A stretch of DNA of 64,000 nt from Nonomuraea gerenzanensis (GTDB taxonomy: Bacteria > Actinomycetota > Actinomycetes > Streptosporangiales > Streptosporangiaceae). The position numbers and the translations under genes were made by a program. The stretch is from the NCBI RefSeq assembly GCF_020215645.1, contig NZ_CP084058.1:8184001-8248000 (forward strand), read 5' to 3'. Shown here piece after piece: positions 18,193-26,227 of the stretch (within the stretch, counting starts at the first letter, position 1; each line of letters begins with the position of its first letter). The notes under the pieces were generated by a model. The model had not been told where the DNA came from. It saw only the letters and a program-made list of their open reading frames with translations, and did no database searches.

Positions 18193-18227
18193 ACCGTTGC
18201 ACGACAGCGCTCCTTAGCGTGAGAGGC

Positions 18228-19007
18228 ATGAGGCTCAACGACTTCCACGATCAGGGGTACGTGCTGGTGCCCGGTCTCCTCGCCCAGGAAGAGGTGGCCG
18301 AGCTGCGCGACGAGTTCATGGCGCTGCACGCCCGGGGTCCGATCCCGGGTCACTTCGCGCCGCAGCCGCAGGCGCCTGGGCAGCCGTACGACATCCTGCG
18401 CGACTATCCCCGGATCATGCACCCGCACCAGGTGAACGACGTGGCCCTGCGCTACCTGCTCGACAGGCGCATCGGCGCGATCCTGCGCGACCTGTTGGGC
18501 GAGGAGCCGATAGCAGCCCAGAGCATGTTCTACTTCAAGCCGCCGGGTGCCAGGGGCCAGGCGCTGCACCAGGACAACTTCTACCTCCGGGTCGAGCCCG
18601 GCACCTGCGTGGCCGCCTGGGTGGCGCTCGACCGGGTGGACCGGGCCAACGGCGGTCTGGAGGTGGTGCCCGGCACCCACCTCATGGACCTGTTCTGCCC
18701 GGAGGAGGCCGATGAAGGCGTCTCGTTCACCCGCGAGTACGTGCCGCCGCCGCCCGGCCTGAAGAAGGTCCCCGTGGACATGAACCCGGGGGACGTGCTG
18801 TTCTTCAACGGCAGCCTCGTGCACGGCTCCGAGCCGAACAGCACAGCAGACCGCTTCCGCCGCAGCTTCATCTGCCACTACGTGGGCCGTTCGGCCGAGC
18901 GGATCGCGGAGTACTACCCGACGCTCACCATGTCGGGCGACCCCGTACGGCTCGAACCGGCACTCGGCGGCGGCCCCTGCGGCACGGAGATCACCGGCCC
19001 CCACTAG
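18228..19007 (+). CDS. Phytanoyl-CoA dioxygenase (PhyH) family Fe(II)/2-oxoglutarate oxygenase
   Basis: 259 residues of the PhyH fold. Iron ligands appear as HQD (ALHQDNFYLR, about 113-115) and a distal His in SLVHGSEPN, with a 2-oxoglutarate Arg in RFRRSFICHY. Family members hydroxylate acyl-CoAs, ectoine, halogenation substrates or natural products. The ATG at 18228 is used; a GTG nine bases upstream (18219) is in frame. The divergent AraC gene suggests inducible, substrate-specific use. Cytosolic. Confidence 0.9.
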   Translation: MRLNDFHDQGYVLVPGLLAQEEVAELRDEFMALHARGPIPGHFAPQPQAPGQPYDILRDYPRIMHPHQVNDVALRYLLDRRIGAILRDLLGEEPIAAQSMFYFKPPGARGQALHQDNFYLRVEPGTCVAAWVALDRVDRANGGLEVVPGTHLMDLFCPEEADEGVSFTREYVPPPPGLKKVPVDMNPGDVLFFNGSLVHGSEPNSTADRFRRSFICHYVGRSAERIAEYYPTLTMSGDPVRLEPALGGGPCGTEITGPH

Positions 19008-19010
19008 CCC

Positions 19011-19110
19011 ACCCACCGGAGCACACCGCCCGCACCAACCACCCACCGGAGCACACCGCCCGCATCAGCCACCCACCGGAGCACTCCGTCCGGATCGGCC
19101 ACCCGCCGCA
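19011..19110. repeat. 30-bp tandem repeat, about 3.3 copies
   Basis: Units at 19021-19050, 19051-19080 and 19081-19110 share the frame GCACACCGCCCGCA..ACCCACCGGA, and a ten-base partial copy lies at 19011-19020. The third copy has diverged. It fills the gap between convergent PhyH and dusB genes. No spacers, so not CRISPR. Confidence 0.8.
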
Positions 19111-19166
19111 GACCGGAGGCCAGGTCCACGCCGGTCGTCCACCGGAGACGCGGCCCGCGCCGGTGG

Positions 19167-20279
19167 TCAGCCGCCGGAGATATCCGACTCGGCGTCTCCG
19201 TCGGGCACGGGGCAGTCCCACGGATCGTCCAGCCACCCGTCAGGCAGCAGCACCTTGGACCGCTCCCCCGACTTGCCCCGTGGTGTGTCCGTGTTCGGCG
19301 GCCACGGCTGATCGTGCTCCAGCTTCGCCAGACCGGCCCGCAGCCCGTCGAGCGACTCGGCCGTGGCCAGCTCCCGCCGCAGCTCGCTGCCCACCGTGAA
19401 CCCCTTGAGGTACCAGCCGACGTGCTTGCGGAAGTCGGCCACGGCGTACCGCTCGATGTCGAAGCACCCGGCCAGGCCCTCGGCGTGCCTGGCCATCACC
19501 TCGGCGACCTCGCCGAGGGTCGGCCGGGCCCGCTCGGGGTCGCCGTCGAACGCGTTCGCCAAGTCCTTGAACAACCACGGCCGCCCCAGGCACCCGCGCC
19601 CGACCACCACCCCGTCGCAGCCGGTGCGCGCCACCATCCTGAGCGCGTCGTCGGCGGACCAGATGTCGCCGTTGCCCAGCACGGGGATCTCGGGCACGGC
19701 CTCCTTCAGCCGCGCGATGGCCTCCCAATCGGCGACGCCGCCGTAGTGCTGCTTGGCGGTGCGGGCGTGCAGCGCGATCGCGGAGACCCCCTCCTCGGCG
19801 GCGATCCGCCCGGCGTCGAGGTAGGTCAGGTGGTCGTCGTCGATGCCCTTGCGCATCTTCATCGTCACGGGCAGCGGGCCCGCGTTCGCCACCGCCTCGC
19901 GCAGGATGCGGCGCAGCAGGTTCCGCTTGTACGGCAGCGCGGACCCGCCGCCCCGCCTGGTCACCTTGGGCACGGGGCAGCCGAAGTTGAGATCGACGTG
20001 GTCGGCGAGGTCCTCCTCGGCGATCATCCGCACCGCCCGGCCCACGACCTCGGGGTCCACCCCGTAGAGCTGGATGCTCCTGGGCCGCTCCGACTCGTCG
20101 AACCTGATCATCCGCATCGTCTTGGGATTGCGCTCGACGAGACCCCTGGTCGTGATCATCTCGCACACGAACAACCCGGCGCCCTGCTCCCGGCACAGCA
20201 CCCGGAACGGCGCGTTCGTGATGCCCGCCATCGGCGCGAGCACCACCGGCGGCCATACCTCAATCGGCCCAATCTTCAC
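19167..20279 (-). CDS. dusB: tRNA-dihydrouridine synthase (DusB type)
   Basis: 370 residues. The TIM-barrel flavoprotein has LAPMAGITNAPFR at the start, the catalytic-Cys motif NFGCPVPKVTRRGGGSAL, KMRKGID, and the FMN phosphate site GCDGVVVGRGCLGRPWLF. It reduces uridine to dihydrouridine in tRNA using NADPH and FMN. The GTG at 20279 starts the conserved part (KIGPIEV); the frame upstream of it is antisense to the next gene. The last 30 residues are a hydrophilic extension. Single gene, convergent with PhyH. Confidence 0.93.
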   Translation of the reverse strand: MKIGPIEVWPPVVLAPMAGITNAPFRVLCREQGAGLFVCEMITTRGLVERNPKTMRMIRFDESERPRSIQLYGVDPEVVGRAVRMIAEEDLADHVDLNFGCPVPKVTRRGGGSALPYKRNLLRRILREAVANAGPLPVTMKMRKGIDDDHLTYLDAGRIAAEEGVSAIALHARTAKQHYGGVADWEAIARLKEAVPEIPVLGNGDIWSADDALRMVARTGCDGVVVGRGCLGRPWLFKDLANAFDGDPERARPTLGEVAEVMARHAEGLAGCFDIERYAVADFRKHVGWYLKGFTVGSELRRELATAESLDGLRAGLAKLEHDQPWPPNTDTPRGKSGERSKVLLPDGWLDDPWDCPVPDGDAESDISGG

Positions 20280-20360
20280 CCCGACAGTTGTAGCGCAGGT
20301 CAAGCCGCAACCGGTATTCGCGGATAGTCTGTGATCGGCATCTTCGGTTGAGGGGGATGG

Positions 20361-21008
20361 ATGCTTCTTCGAGTGCGCGTCGCGCTGCCCGACCGGCCGG
20401 GCTCGCTGGCGCAGGTCACCAAGGTCCTGGGCGTGGCGGGCGCCGACATCACGCAGGTCACCGTGCTCGACCGAGGCGCGGGCCGGGCGGTCGACGACAT
20501 CACCGTCTTCTGCCCCGACAGCACGCCCCGTCAGACCCTGCTCAAGAGCCTGCAGAGCGTCGAGGGCGTGACCGTCGAAGGCATCTGGACCACCCGCGAG
20601 GCCCCCGGCACCTACCCCGAGCTGGAGATACTCAAGTACATCACCACGGCCGGCGACCGGGCCCTGACCACGCTCATCGACTCGCTGCCCGTCCTGTTCA
20701 GCGCCGACTGGGCGGCCACCGCAGCCGCCGACCGCCGCCTCGTCTACGCGAGCTGGCGCGCCCCTCAGGATCTGACCCTCCCGGACGAGGTGCCCGCCCG
20801 CCCCACGGCCCTGACCGGGGACGGCGGCCTGCACCTCATCCACGCCCCGCTCCCGCCCCTGGCCCTGTCGCTCCTGCTGGCCCGCTCCGAGGGCCCGGCC
20901 TTCCACCGCATCGAGGTGCACCGCCTCACCCGCATCCTGGAGATCTTCCTCAGCCTCCCCGCCACCGAGCGCAGCGTGGCCCGCCAGCTCCGCAAGGAGC
21001 CCCGGTAG
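20361..21008 (+). CDS. ACT-domain amino-acid-binding protein
   Basis: 215 residues. The first 75 form an ACT domain (RVRVALPDRPGSLAQVTKVLGVAGADITQVTVLD), normally an allosteric amino-acid sensor. The rest is a GAF-like or unknown alpha/beta region ending in helices. The ATG at 20361 follows GAGGGGG. It lies upstream of the tRNA cluster and divergent from dusB. No enzyme domain is attached, so it may regulate a partner. Function not known. Confidence 0.8.
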   Translation: MLLRVRVALPDRPGSLAQVTKVLGVAGADITQVTVLDRGAGRAVDDITVFCPDSTPRQTLLKSLQSVEGVTVEGIWTTREAPGTYPELEILKYITTAGDRALTTLIDSLPVLFSADWAATAAADRRLVYASWRAPQDLTLPDEVPARPTALTGDGGLHLIHAPLPPLALSLLLARSEGPAFHRIEVHRLTRILEIFLSLPATERSVARQLRKEPR

Positions 21009-21073
21009 CGCCCGCGAGTAAGCATCCGGTCGAGAAACGCGCTATTGTTAACCAGGTGCGAACGCACCACAGC

Positions 21074-21145
21074 GCGGAAGTGGCTCAGTGGTAGAGCATC
21101 ACCTTGCCAAGGTGAGGGTCGCGGGTTCGAATCCCGTCTTCCGCT
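21074..21145 (+). tRNA. tRNA-Gly(GCC)
   Basis: Cloverleaf with acceptor pair GCGGAAG/CTTCCGC, anticodon GCC at 21106-21108, T-loop TTCGAAT and discriminator U. CCA is not encoded. Confidence 0.97.
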
Positions 21146-21162
21146 CGGAGAGGGTTTGACTC

Positions 21163-21236
21163 GGTGGCGTGGCCGAGAGGCGAGGCAGCGGCCTGCAAAG
21201 CCGTCCACACGGGTTCAAATCCCGTCGCCACCTCCA
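21163..21236 (+). tRNA. tRNA-Cys(GCA)
   Basis: Acceptor GGTGGCG/CGCCACC, anticodon GCA at 21195-21197, T-loop TTCAAAT, discriminator U at 21233 and encoded CCA to 21236. Confidence 0.97.
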
Positions 21237-21237
21237 C

Positions 21238-21312
21238 GGACGATTAGCTCAGCGGGAGAGCGCTTCCCTGACACGGAAGAGGTCACTGGTTCAATCCCAG
21301 TATCGTCCACCA
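21238..21312 (+). tRNA. tRNA-Val(GAC)
   Basis: Acceptor GGACGAT/ATCGTCC, anticodon GAC at 21270-21272, T-loop TTCAATC, discriminator A at 21309 and encoded CCA to 21312. Only one base separates it from tRNA-Cys, so the cluster is one transcript. Confidence 0.97.
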
Positions 21313-21321
21313 TCCGGCATC

Positions 21322-21350
21322 AGGCCCCGGGCTCGCCGAGCCCGGGGCTT
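21322..21350 (+). terminator. Terminator of the tRNA cluster
   Basis: An 11-pair perfect GC stem (21324-21334 with 21338-21348), extendable to 13 with a G-T and A-T pair, has a three-base loop and lies ten bases after tRNA-Val. Confidence 0.9.
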
Positions 21351-21356
21351 GTCCGT

Positions 21357-21420
21357 GTCCAACGCAGGCAGCGTCCAACGCAGACAGCGTCCAACGCCGG
21401 CAACGTTCAACGCAGGCAGC
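21357..21420. repeat. 16-bp tandem repeat, four copies
   Basis: Units start at 21357, 21373, 21389 and 21405 and follow GTCCAACGCAGGCAGC with one to three changes each. They lie directly after the tRNA terminator. Confidence 0.85.
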
Positions 21421-21421
21421 G

Positions 21422-21673
21422 TTGGGTCCAGCGCCTACCGGCGAAGACCTTGCGGCACTTGTTCGAGGTCGGGCCCCAGGTAGCCGTCCTCGGTCCTGGT
21501 GCCCGATCGCCGCGTTCACGGCGTCCCCGCCCTTCCTGCGCGCGGTACGGATCGTCGTACGGCACCGTCCAGAAGGACCCCTCCTCAGCCTTCTTCCCGA
21601 TGGGCGGCACGTATCCGTCGATGCGGATGTAGTACCAGTCGGTTCCAACAGAGGATGAAAGTCTCAGTTGCCG
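21422..21673 (-). other. Non-coding or relic stretch with a coding-like reverse-strand segment
   Basis: Between the tRNA-side repeats and the GH43 promoter, the reverse strand reads GTDWYYIRIDGYVPPIG and then EEGSFWTVPYDDPYRAQ (about 21650-21540). This is aromatic-rich and protein-like, but there is no convincing start, and low-complexity Arg-rich sequence follows. It may be the relic of a lost gene, possibly of an element once inserted at the tRNA. No family recognised. Confidence 0.35.
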
Positions 21674-21701
21674 TTGACACCCTCCACGTGAGCGCTAACA
21701 A
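21674..21701 (+). promoter_or_regulatory. Promoter of the GH43 gene
   Basis: TTGACA (21674-21679), a 16-base spacer and TAACAA (21696-21701). The -10 is part of a LacI operator copy (21687-21700), so repressor binding would block the polymerase. The same layout recurs at the GH51 and ABC promoters. Confidence 0.75.
21687..21700. promoter_or_regulatory. LacI operator copy 1 (arabinan regulon)
   Basis: CGTGAGCGCTAACA matches 11 of 14 positions of TGTTAGCGCTAACA, with one perfect half-site, and overlaps the -10 of the GH43 promoter. Confidence 0.75.
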
Positions 21702-21732
21702 TCGCGGCACCTCCCCAATCAAGGCCGCGAAA

Positions 21733-21746
21733 TGTTAGCGCTATCA
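21733..21746. promoter_or_regulatory. LacI operator copy 2 (arabinan regulon)
   Basis: TGTTAGCGCTATCA matches 13 of 14 consensus positions and lies just before the GH43 ribosome site (AAGGAG), 33 bases downstream of the -10. Confidence 0.8.
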
Positions 21747-21756
21747 AGGAGTCCCG

Positions 21757-23220
21757 ATGCTTCGCAGAACCCTGGCAGCCCTGTCGCTCCTCCTGTTAGC
21801 CCTGGTGGTCCCCGGCACCGGCCCGGCCCAGGCGGCCACCTCCTACACCAACCCCATCAAGTCGCAGAAGGGCGCCGACCCCTGGCTGACCTGGCACGAC
21901 GGCAACTACTACCTGATCACCACCAGCTTCACGAACACGCTGGTCGTGCGCCGCTCCCCCACCCTCGGCGGCCTGCCCACGGCCCCCGGCATCCAGGTCT
22001 GGCAGGACACCACGTCCTCCCGCGGCACCAACTTCTGGGCCCCCGAGCTGCACCAGCTCAACGGCCGCTGGTACATCTACTACTCGGCCGGCGCGGTCGG
22101 CGCCGCCTGCTGTGACAGCCAGCGCACCCACGTGCTGGAGAGCGCGGGCAGCGATCCCCTCGGGCCGTACTCCTACCGGAGCATGCTGTCGGGCTCCAAC
22201 CTCACGCCGGGCGGCTGGCTGATCGACGCGAGTCCCATGGCCCTGAACGGCTCCCTGTACCTGCTCGGCAGCGGCTTCATCGCGGGCAGCCAGCAGAGCC
22301 TGGTGATCGCGCCGATGAGCAACCCGTACACGCTGAGCTCCAGCACCTTCACCCGGATCTCCAGCCCCACCTACAGCTGGGAGACGCAGGGCGGGACGGT
22401 GAACGAGGGGCCGGAGGCGCTGCAGCGCGGCGGGCAGACGTTCGTGATCTACTCGGCCAGCGCCTGCTGGGGCCCCGACTACAAGCTCGGCCAGCTCACC
22501 TACAACGGCGGCAACCCGCTCAGCGCGTCGAGCTGGGCGAAGAAGGCGACGCCGGTGTTCCAGCGCTCGGGCAGCGTGTACGGCCCCGGCCACAACGGCT
22601 TCTTCACCTCGCCCAACGGCGCCGAGAACTGGATCGTCTACCACGCCAACAGCTCCAGCGGCGGCGGCTGCGACAACAACCGCACCACCCGGGCCCAGAG
22701 GTTCACCTGGAACGCCGACGGCACGCCGAACTTCGGCACCCCCGTCGCCACCGGCACCTCCCTGCCCGCACCCGCCGGGGAGACGGCGGCCACGCCGACG
22801 GCGTACACGCTGGTCAACCGCAACAGCGGCAAGTGCCTGGAGGTCGCGGGCGGCGGGACGGCGGACGGCGCGAACATCCAGCAGTGGGCCTGCAACGGTG
22901 GCAGCAACCAGCGCTGGCGGATCGAGGACCAGGCCGACGACACCAGCCGGCTGGTGAACGTGGCCACCGGCAAGGTCGCCGACCTGGCCGACTGCGCCGC
23001 CGCCGACGGCACCGACATCCGGCAGTGGAGCTGGCTGAACAACACCTGCCAGCGGTTCCGCCTGGTCTACACCGCCTCCGGGGGGTGGGTGCGGATCGTC
23101 AACGCCGCCACCGGCAAGGTCGCCGACGTGGCCGACTGCGGGACGGCGGACGGCACGGACGTGCGACAGTGGAGCTGGCTGAACAACAACTGCCAACAGT
23201 GGTCCATCCGCCCCGCCTGA
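21757..23220 (+). CDS. Secreted GH43 arabinanase/arabinofuranosidase with ricin-type lectin domain
   Basis: 487 residues: Sec signal peptide (about 1-27), a five-bladed GH43 catalytic domain (about 28-340), a linker and a C-terminal ricin-B/CBM13 beta-trefoil (about 350-487) with repeated GKCLEV/GKVAD-type and QQW motifs. The general base is D41 (GADPWLTWHDGNYY), a third acidic residue lies in LIDASPM (about 157), and the acid is in NEGPEAL (about 217). It should cut arabinose linkages outside the cell. Residue 14 is a rare TTA leucine codon. Two LacI operators precede it. The exact linkage cannot be told from sequence; GH43 subfamily 26-like exo-1,5-alpha-L-arabinofuranosidase is plausible. 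Confidence 0.92.
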   Translation: MLRRTLAALSLLLLALVVPGTGPAQAATSYTNPIKSQKGADPWLTWHDGNYYLITTSFTNTLVVRRSPTLGGLPTAPGIQVWQDTTSSRGTNFWAPELHQLNGRWYIYYSAGAVGAACCDSQRTHVLESAGSDPLGPYSYRSMLSGSNLTPGGWLIDASPMALNGSLYLLGSGFIAGSQQSLVIAPMSNPYTLSSSTFTRISSPTYSWETQGGTVNEGPEALQRGGQTFVIYSASACWGPDYKLGQLTYNGGNPLSASSWAKKATPVFQRSGSVYGPGHNGFFTSPNGAENWIVYHANSSSGGGCDNNRTTRAQRFTWNADGTPNFGTPVATGTSLPAPAGETAATPTAYTLVNRNSGKCLEVAGGGTADGANIQQWACNGGSNQRWRIEDQADDTSRLVNVATGKVADLADCAAADGTDIRQWSWLNNTCQRFRLVYTASGGWVRIVNAATGKVADVADCGTADGTDVRQWSWLNNNCQQWSIRPA

Positions 23221-23337
23221 CACCCCCGCCTGACACCCCCGCCTGACACCCCCGCCTGGCGCCCCCACCTGACGCTCCGCCTGGCGCCCCACCCGCCCCA
23301 CCCGCCCCACCCGCCCCACCCGCCCCACCCGCCCCCC
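23221..23337. repeat. C-rich tandem repeats after GH43
   Basis: Three to four copies of a 13-base unit (CACCCCCGCCTGA) are followed by five copies of a nine-base unit (CGCCCCACC). The first unit includes the end of the GH43 gene and its stop, so copies seem to have grown from the gene tail. Confidence 0.8.
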
Positions 23338-23382
23338 GCTCTACGACCCGCCGATAATGATCGCGCGCTCGCCCCTTCCGCC

Positions 23383-23396
23383 TGTTAGCGTTACCG
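23383..23396. promoter_or_regulatory. LacI operator copy 3, upstream of the regulator gene
   Basis: TGTTAGCGTTACCG keeps the left half of the consensus TGTTAGCGCTAACA and has a degenerate right half. It lies 18 bases before the LacI GTG, consistent with weak autoregulation. Confidence 0.6.
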
Positions 23397-23414
23397 CTGA
23401 GGGGGTGAGCCGCG

Positions 23415-24431
23415 GTGAGATCCAAACCGGGCAGGCCTGCGGTGCTCATGGACGTCGCCGTGCTCGCCGGCGTCTCCACGATGACCGTCTCGCGGGTGCT
23501 GAACTCACCCGATCTCGTCCGCGCCGAGACCAGGGCTCGGGTGCTGGCCGCAGTCCGCGAGCTGGACTACCGGCCCAACCAGGCCGCCCGCCAGCTCGTC
23601 ACCGGCCGTTCCGGCGTGCTGGGCGTGGTCAGCATCGACACCACCCTGTACGGCCCGGCCTCCACGCTCTACTGCATCGAGCAGGCCGCCAGGCACGCCG
23701 GCTACAACGTCAGCATCGCCAGCCTCAGCTCACTGAACCGCAGGTCGATGGAGGAGGGCGTGCAGCGGCTGCGCACCCAGTCCGTCGACGGCGTGATCAT
23801 CGTCGCGCCGCACGAGTCGGCCGCCGACGGGCTGCGGCACCTGCCGCCCGAGATGCCGGTGGTCGCGGTGGACGCCGGCGACGACATCCCCGTCCCCGTG
23901 GCGAAGGTGGACCAGCGGACCGGCGCCGCCCGCGTCACCCGCCACCTGCTCAGCCTCGGCCACCGCAGCGTGTGGCACGTGGCGGGGCCCGCCGACTGGC
24001 TCGACGCCAACGGCCGCATCGAGGGCTGGCGCGGCGTGCTGGAGTCGGCCGGGCGACCGGTGCCCGACGTGCTGCGCGGCGACTGGAGCTCCCGCTCCGG
24101 CTACCAGCTCGGCCGCCACCTCGCCGCCGACCCCGAGGTCACCGCGGTGTTCGTGGCCAACGACCAGATGGCGCTCGGCGTGCTGCGCGCGCTGCGCGAG
24201 GCCGGGCGCCGGGTGCCTGAGGACGTCAGCGTGGCGGGCTTCGACGACATCCCGGAGTCGGCCTACTTCTGGCCGCCGCTGACGACCGTGCGACAGGACT
24301 TCGGCGAGGTGGGGCGGCACGCGTTCCACCTGCTGCTGGACCGGATGGCGGGGGCGGAGCCGGAGGCGCGGCGGCTGGTCGAGCCCGAGCTGGTCGTCCG
24401 CGAGAGCACCGGCCCCGCGCCCGCGGGTTAG
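23415..24431 (+). CDS. LacI-family regulator of the arabinan cluster
   Basis: 338 residues: LacI helix-turn-helix (MDVAVLAGVSTMTVSRVLNS, about 12-31), then the sugar-sensing domain with VSIDTTLYGP, VAVDAGDD, FVANDQMALGVLRALREAG and GFDDIPES. The GTG at 23415 is used. It sits between GH43 and GH51, and six copies of one palindrome (TGTTAGCGCTAACA) flank these genes, so it most likely represses the whole cluster until an arabino-oligosaccharide or arabinose binds. That assignment is inference from position and operators. Confidence 0.93.
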   Translation: MRSKPGRPAVLMDVAVLAGVSTMTVSRVLNSPDLVRAETRARVLAAVRELDYRPNQAARQLVTGRSGVLGVVSIDTTLYGPASTLYCIEQAARHAGYNVSIASLSSLNRRSMEEGVQRLRTQSVDGVIIVAPHESAADGLRHLPPEMPVVAVDAGDDIPVPVAKVDQRTGAARVTRHLLSLGHRSVWHVAGPADWLDANGRIEGWRGVLESAGRPVPDVLRGDWSSRSGYQLGRHLAADPEVTAVFVANDQMALGVLRALREAGRRVPEDVSVAGFDDIPESAYFWPPLTTVRQDFGEVGRHAFHLLLDRMAGAEPEARRLVEPELVVRESTGPAPAG

Positions 24432-25921
24432 GCCAGCCGGATCACGTTCCACGAGACCGGGGGCAGCAGCACCCGCAGCGGGTCGGCCTCGACGTCCCCG
24501 TTCGGGCGCGGCGTGATCCGGGTGGGGTCGTCGGCCGTATTACGGGCGTAGACGTCCGGGTCGGTCAGTGTGCTGGCCTCGACGATGCGGACGCCACCGA
24601 GCGCCCGGGCGTCGATCTCCAGCGACAGCGGCCCGTCGGTCGACCGGTTGACGGCGAACAGCGTCGTCCCCTGCGAAGCGGAGTGGGTGGCGACCGCGTG
24701 CAGCAGCGGCACCTCGCCGTGCTGCTTCGTCTCGTACGCCGGCGAGTGCGGCTCCACGCGCAGCACGTCACCGGCCGCGTACCGGGAGGCCTGGGCGAAG
24801 GGGTGGAAGGTGGTCTGGCGCCAGGCCCGGCCGCCGGGCTCGGTCACGATGGGCGCGATCACGTTCACGAGCTGGGCCAGCGAGGCGGCGGTGACGCGGT
24901 CGCTGTTGCGCAGCAGCGTGATCAGCAGCCCGCCGAACGTCACCGCGTCGGCGAGGTTGTAGTGGTCCTCCAGCAGGGGCGGGGCGACCGGCCAGTCCTG
25001 CGGGGTGCCGGCGTCGTGGAAGCGCGAGAGGTACCACACGTTCCACTCGTCGAAGGAGATGTTGATCTTCTTGCGGGACTTGAGCCGCGCGCCGACGTGG
25101 TCGGCGGTGGCCACGACCGAGGCGATGAAGTACTCCATGTCGGTCGAGCTGGCCAGGAAGCTGCCCAGGTCGCCGTCCTTCTCCTCGTAGTAGGCGTGGC
25201 AGGAGATGTAGTCGACCAGGTCGTAGGTCTCCTCCAGCACCTCGGCCTCCCACGAGCCGAACGTCGGCATGCTGGAGCTGGAGCTGCCGCAGGCGACCAG
25301 CTCCAGCTTCGGGTCCACCATGCGCATGGCGCGGGCGGTCTCGGCGGCCAGCCGGCCGTACTCTCGGGCCGTCTTGTGGCCGGTCTGCCAGGGGCCGTCC
25401 ATCTCGTTGCCCAGGCACCACATCCTGATGTCGTGCGGCTCCTTGGCGCCGTTGGCGACGCGCAGGTCGGACAGCGTGGTGCCGGACGGGTGGTTGGCGT
25501 ACTCCAGCAGGTCGAGGGCCTCGGCGAGGCCGCGGGTGCCGAGGTTGACGGCCATCATGGGCTCCACGCCTGCCTTGCGGCACCAGCGGACGAACTCGTC
25601 GACGCCGACCTCGTTCGTCTCCGTGCTGTGCCAGGCCAGGTCTAGCCGGCGCGGGCGCTCGGCGACGGGGCCGATGCCGTCCTCCCAGCGGTAGCCGGAG
25701 ACGAAGTTGCCGCCGGGGTAGCGGACGGTGGAGACGCCCAGCTCCCTGGTCAGGTCGAGGACGTCGCGGCGGAAGCCGTCCTCGTCGGCGGTGGGGTGGC
25801 CGGGCTCGTAGATGCCGGTGTAGACGCAGCGCCCGAGGTGCTCCACGAACGTGCCGAAGGTGCGCCGGCGTACCGGGGCGACCTTGAAGGCGGGATCGAG
25901 GGTGAGTCTGGCCTGATGCAC
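24428..25921 (-). CDS. GH51 alpha-L-arabinofuranosidase, intracellular
   Basis: 497 residues without a signal peptide, so cytosolic. The TIM-barrel carries acid/base Glu in WCLGNEMDGPW (about residue 172) and nucleophile Glu in ISFDEWNVWY (about 292), followed by the C-terminal beta domain. GH51 enzymes release arabinose from imported arabino-oligosaccharides. The GTG at 25921 is set by AGGGAG upstream; the longer frame runs into the divergent promoter region. It overlaps the LacI gene's end by four bases on the opposite strand. Length is normal for the family. Confidence 0.96.
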   Translation of the reverse strand: MHQARLTLDPAFKVAPVRRRTFGTFVEHLGRCVYTGIYEPGHPTADEDGFRRDVLDLTRELGVSTVRYPGGNFVSGYRWEDGIGPVAERPRRLDLAWHSTETNEVGVDEFVRWCRKAGVEPMMAVNLGTRGLAEALDLLEYANHPSGTTLSDLRVANGAKEPHDIRMWCLGNEMDGPWQTGHKTAREYGRLAAETARAMRMVDPKLELVACGSSSSSMPTFGSWEAEVLEETYDLVDYISCHAYYEEKDGDLGSFLASSTDMEYFIASVVATADHVGARLKSRKKINISFDEWNVWYLSRFHDAGTPQDWPVAPPLLEDHYNLADAVTFGGLLITLLRNSDRVTAASLAQLVNVIAPIVTEPGGRAWRQTTFHPFAQASRYAAGDVLRVEPHSPAYETKQHGEVPLLHAVATHSASQGTTLFAVNRSTDGPLSLEIDARALGGVRIVEASTLTDPDVYARNTADDPTRITPRPNGDVEADPLRVLLPPVSWNVIRLA

Positions 25922-25961
25922 GGGCGGCGCTCCCTGTTTCTCGGGCGTTACGTGGTCCCGA

Positions 25962-25990
25962 TTGTTAGCGCTATCACAGGGACCGGTCAA
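25962..25990 (-). promoter_or_regulatory. Promoter of the GH51 gene with operator copy 4
   Basis: On the reverse strand TTGACC (25985-25990), a 17-base spacer and TAACAA (25962-25967). The operator TGTTAGCGCTATCA at 25963-25976 overlaps the -10, so repression is by direct competition. Confidence 0.8.
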
Positions 25991-26027
25991 GGGGTGGCGA
26001 TCGCCGCAACCGGTTGCGGGCGGACCC

Positions 26028-26055
26028 TTGACAGGCTGCTTGTTACCGCTAACAC
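26028..26055 (+). promoter_or_regulatory. Promoter of the arabino-oligosaccharide ABC operon with operator copy 5
   Basis: TTGACA (26028-26033), a 16-base spacer and TAACAC (26050-26055). The near-perfect palindrome TGTTACCGCTAACA at 26041-26054 fills the end of the spacer and the -10. It mirrors the GH51 promoter, giving a symmetrical divergent control region. Confidence 0.75.
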
Positions 26056-26176
26056 TCGGGTAACCCCGCCGAAACAACGGGGTCCGCGCGGCGGCCTCCG
26101 CGACCCGGACGGCTCGCCCTACCGCCTACGCGCCAGGCGCGGAAGGCCCCTTCATGGCTGCCCTGAACCTCCCGGA

Positions 26177-26190
26177 TGTTAGCGAGAACA
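26177..26190. promoter_or_regulatory. LacI operator copy 6
   Basis: TGTTAGCGAGAACA lies 37 bases before the binding-protein start, within the leader. It keeps the left half-site and the outer AACA of the right half. Confidence 0.65.
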
Positions 26191-26227
26191 TGGCCTAGCG
26201 ATAGCTCGGTGAAGGAAGAGGCCCCCA

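Noticed and set aside
19011..19110. Possible CRISPR array
   Set aside because: The 30-bp units are directly tandem, without unique spacers, and no cas genes are present.
24428..26077. 549-residue form of the GH51 enzyme
   Set aside because: It would begin inside the operator and promoter region; GTG 25921 has a ribosome site and fits the family N-terminus.
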